Origin: Ectocarpus siliculosus
Taxonomy: Eukaryota; Sar; Phaeophyceae; Ectocarpales; Ectocarpaceae
Direction: 5' to 3'
Assembly (NCBI GenBank): GCA_000310025.1
Contig: FN648644.1
Coordinates: forward strand, 10,671-38,666
Length of the DNA stretch: 27,996 bases
The first letter of the stretch is position 1. Each line of letters opens with the position of its first letter. A model generated the notes under the pieces. That model was given only the letters and a program-made list of their open reading frames with translations, was not told the origin of the DNA and searched no databases. Position numbers and translations under genes: made by a program. Shown here one piece after another: positions 27,331 through 27,996 of this stretch.

Positions 27331-27650
27331 TAGGATTTGGAACGGTATTTTTTAACCTATATATGCTTAGTTATATGGGATTTAGCATGGTTTACTAAAA
27401 CCTATACCATGTGATAATAAGACCTATAACATGCGTTTTGTGCAGGATTTTGAATGGCGATACGTCAGCCTATTGGATGGAGTATGGCAATACTCAAACC
27501 TACACACGCACAGGTGTATTACACGGGTTCTAGAACGCCGTACTAATACAACCTGTAGGAGATAGTATGGGCATACTTGAACCTATTCTCCCCGTATTGA
27601 TTTAGAATACACGGGTTTTGTTGTATTCACAATAAATCCCCTGGGCGTGA
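27331..27650. repeat. AT-rich block with recurrent ACCTAT-like motif
   Basis: AACCTATA (about 27354), ACCTATACCATG (27401), ACCTATAACATG (27422), GCCTATTGG (27470), ACCTACAC (27500), ACCTGTAGG (27550) and ACCTATTC (27580) recur at 20-50-bp intervals. Possibly part of an unrecognised repeat; no gene. Confidence 0.35.
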
Positions 27651-27996
27651 ATCTTGGTGCGGGGGGGGGGGGGGGGGGGGGAGGGGGGCGATTGGTTTCA
27701 GTTGGGGGGGCCCCTTGGCCCTTGTTGTCCCCTCTTTGATAGGTTGAAAAAAAAGGCATTGCCTACCAACGGGTCGTATGTTACCCCATCCATTTTCCCC
27801 CCCTCTGCCCGTAACAAAAACTCCCGTCCCCCCTTGTTATGACAAAACAGGGCATTCCCCCTCAAGGGCCGTTAAACCCCAAAAAAAAGGGGTTGACCCC
27901 CCCGGGGTACCCGGAAAGGGAAAATTTTGCTCCAAGGAACTTCTTTTTCCGTAAAATGGGGCCAACAAAATTGCCACAACCCCCCAACTAGCCAAA
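27651..27996. other. Probable low-quality contig end
   Basis: Starts with a long poly-G run and continues with stacked homopolymers (GGGGGGGCCCC, AAAAAAAA, CCCCCCCGGGG, AAAATTTT). Such base-call stretching is typical of the tail of a capillary read, not of the preceding sequence. Do not annotate genes here. Confidence 0.6.

Overview
The window is nuclear DNA of a eukaryote: one multi-exon gene lies inside dense transposable-element and repeat sequence. It contains no operons and I found no tRNA, rRNA or CRISPR array. The gene is a cytosolic-type sulfotransferase with GT-AG introns (one GC-AG) of 0.45-8.4 kb, and there are two Ty1/copia elements. Together these would fit a large intron-rich alga such as a brown alga or other stramenopile. 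That assignment is inference from gene type and architecture; nothing in the window proves the species.

Layout. 1-3289: the 5' part of a minus-strand Ty1/copia element (Copia A) with one open gag-pol frame running off the left edge, plus its 256-bp 5' LTR. 3290-3690: a fragment of a TA-flanked DNA transposon (here called family P) into which Copia A appears to have inserted. 3958-4756 and 10406-10621: a CT-rich tandem repeat array split by a second minus-strand copia element (Copia B, 4762-10378). Copia B has both LTRs and a TCACT target-site duplication, but its gag-pol is shifted and internally deleted. 10652-11290: GT-rich minisatellite ending in two identical 177-bp units. 11640-11847: one end of a diverged family P relative, with three consecutive hairpins.

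12695-26528: the sulfotransferase gene on the plus strand. Six exons were placed by splice sites and continuous phase, giving 272 codons; the C-terminal exon(s) were not found. Intron 1 is about 8.35 kb. It holds a complete 1555-bp family P element (13343-14897), a MITE (15239-15461), a terminal-inverted-repeat element (about 17060-17795), a foldback element (18183-18640) with a truncated relative (20481-20727), and a zone rich in TTCCCGC motifs (19100-20475). Intron 2 carries a second, inverted copy of the MITE (23152-23371).

27330-27650 has a recurrent ACCTAT-like motif. The last ~350 bases (27650-27996) consist of long homopolymers and look like poor-quality sequence at a contig end.

The only host gene I can support is the sulfotransferase, predicted to transfer sulfate from PAPS to an unknown acceptor. 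Everything else is mobile or repetitive DNA. I see no evidence of a new multi-gene system. The most interesting material is family P, with its repeated AGTGC-type subterminal hairpins and internal minisatellite, and the defective but recently inserted Copia B.
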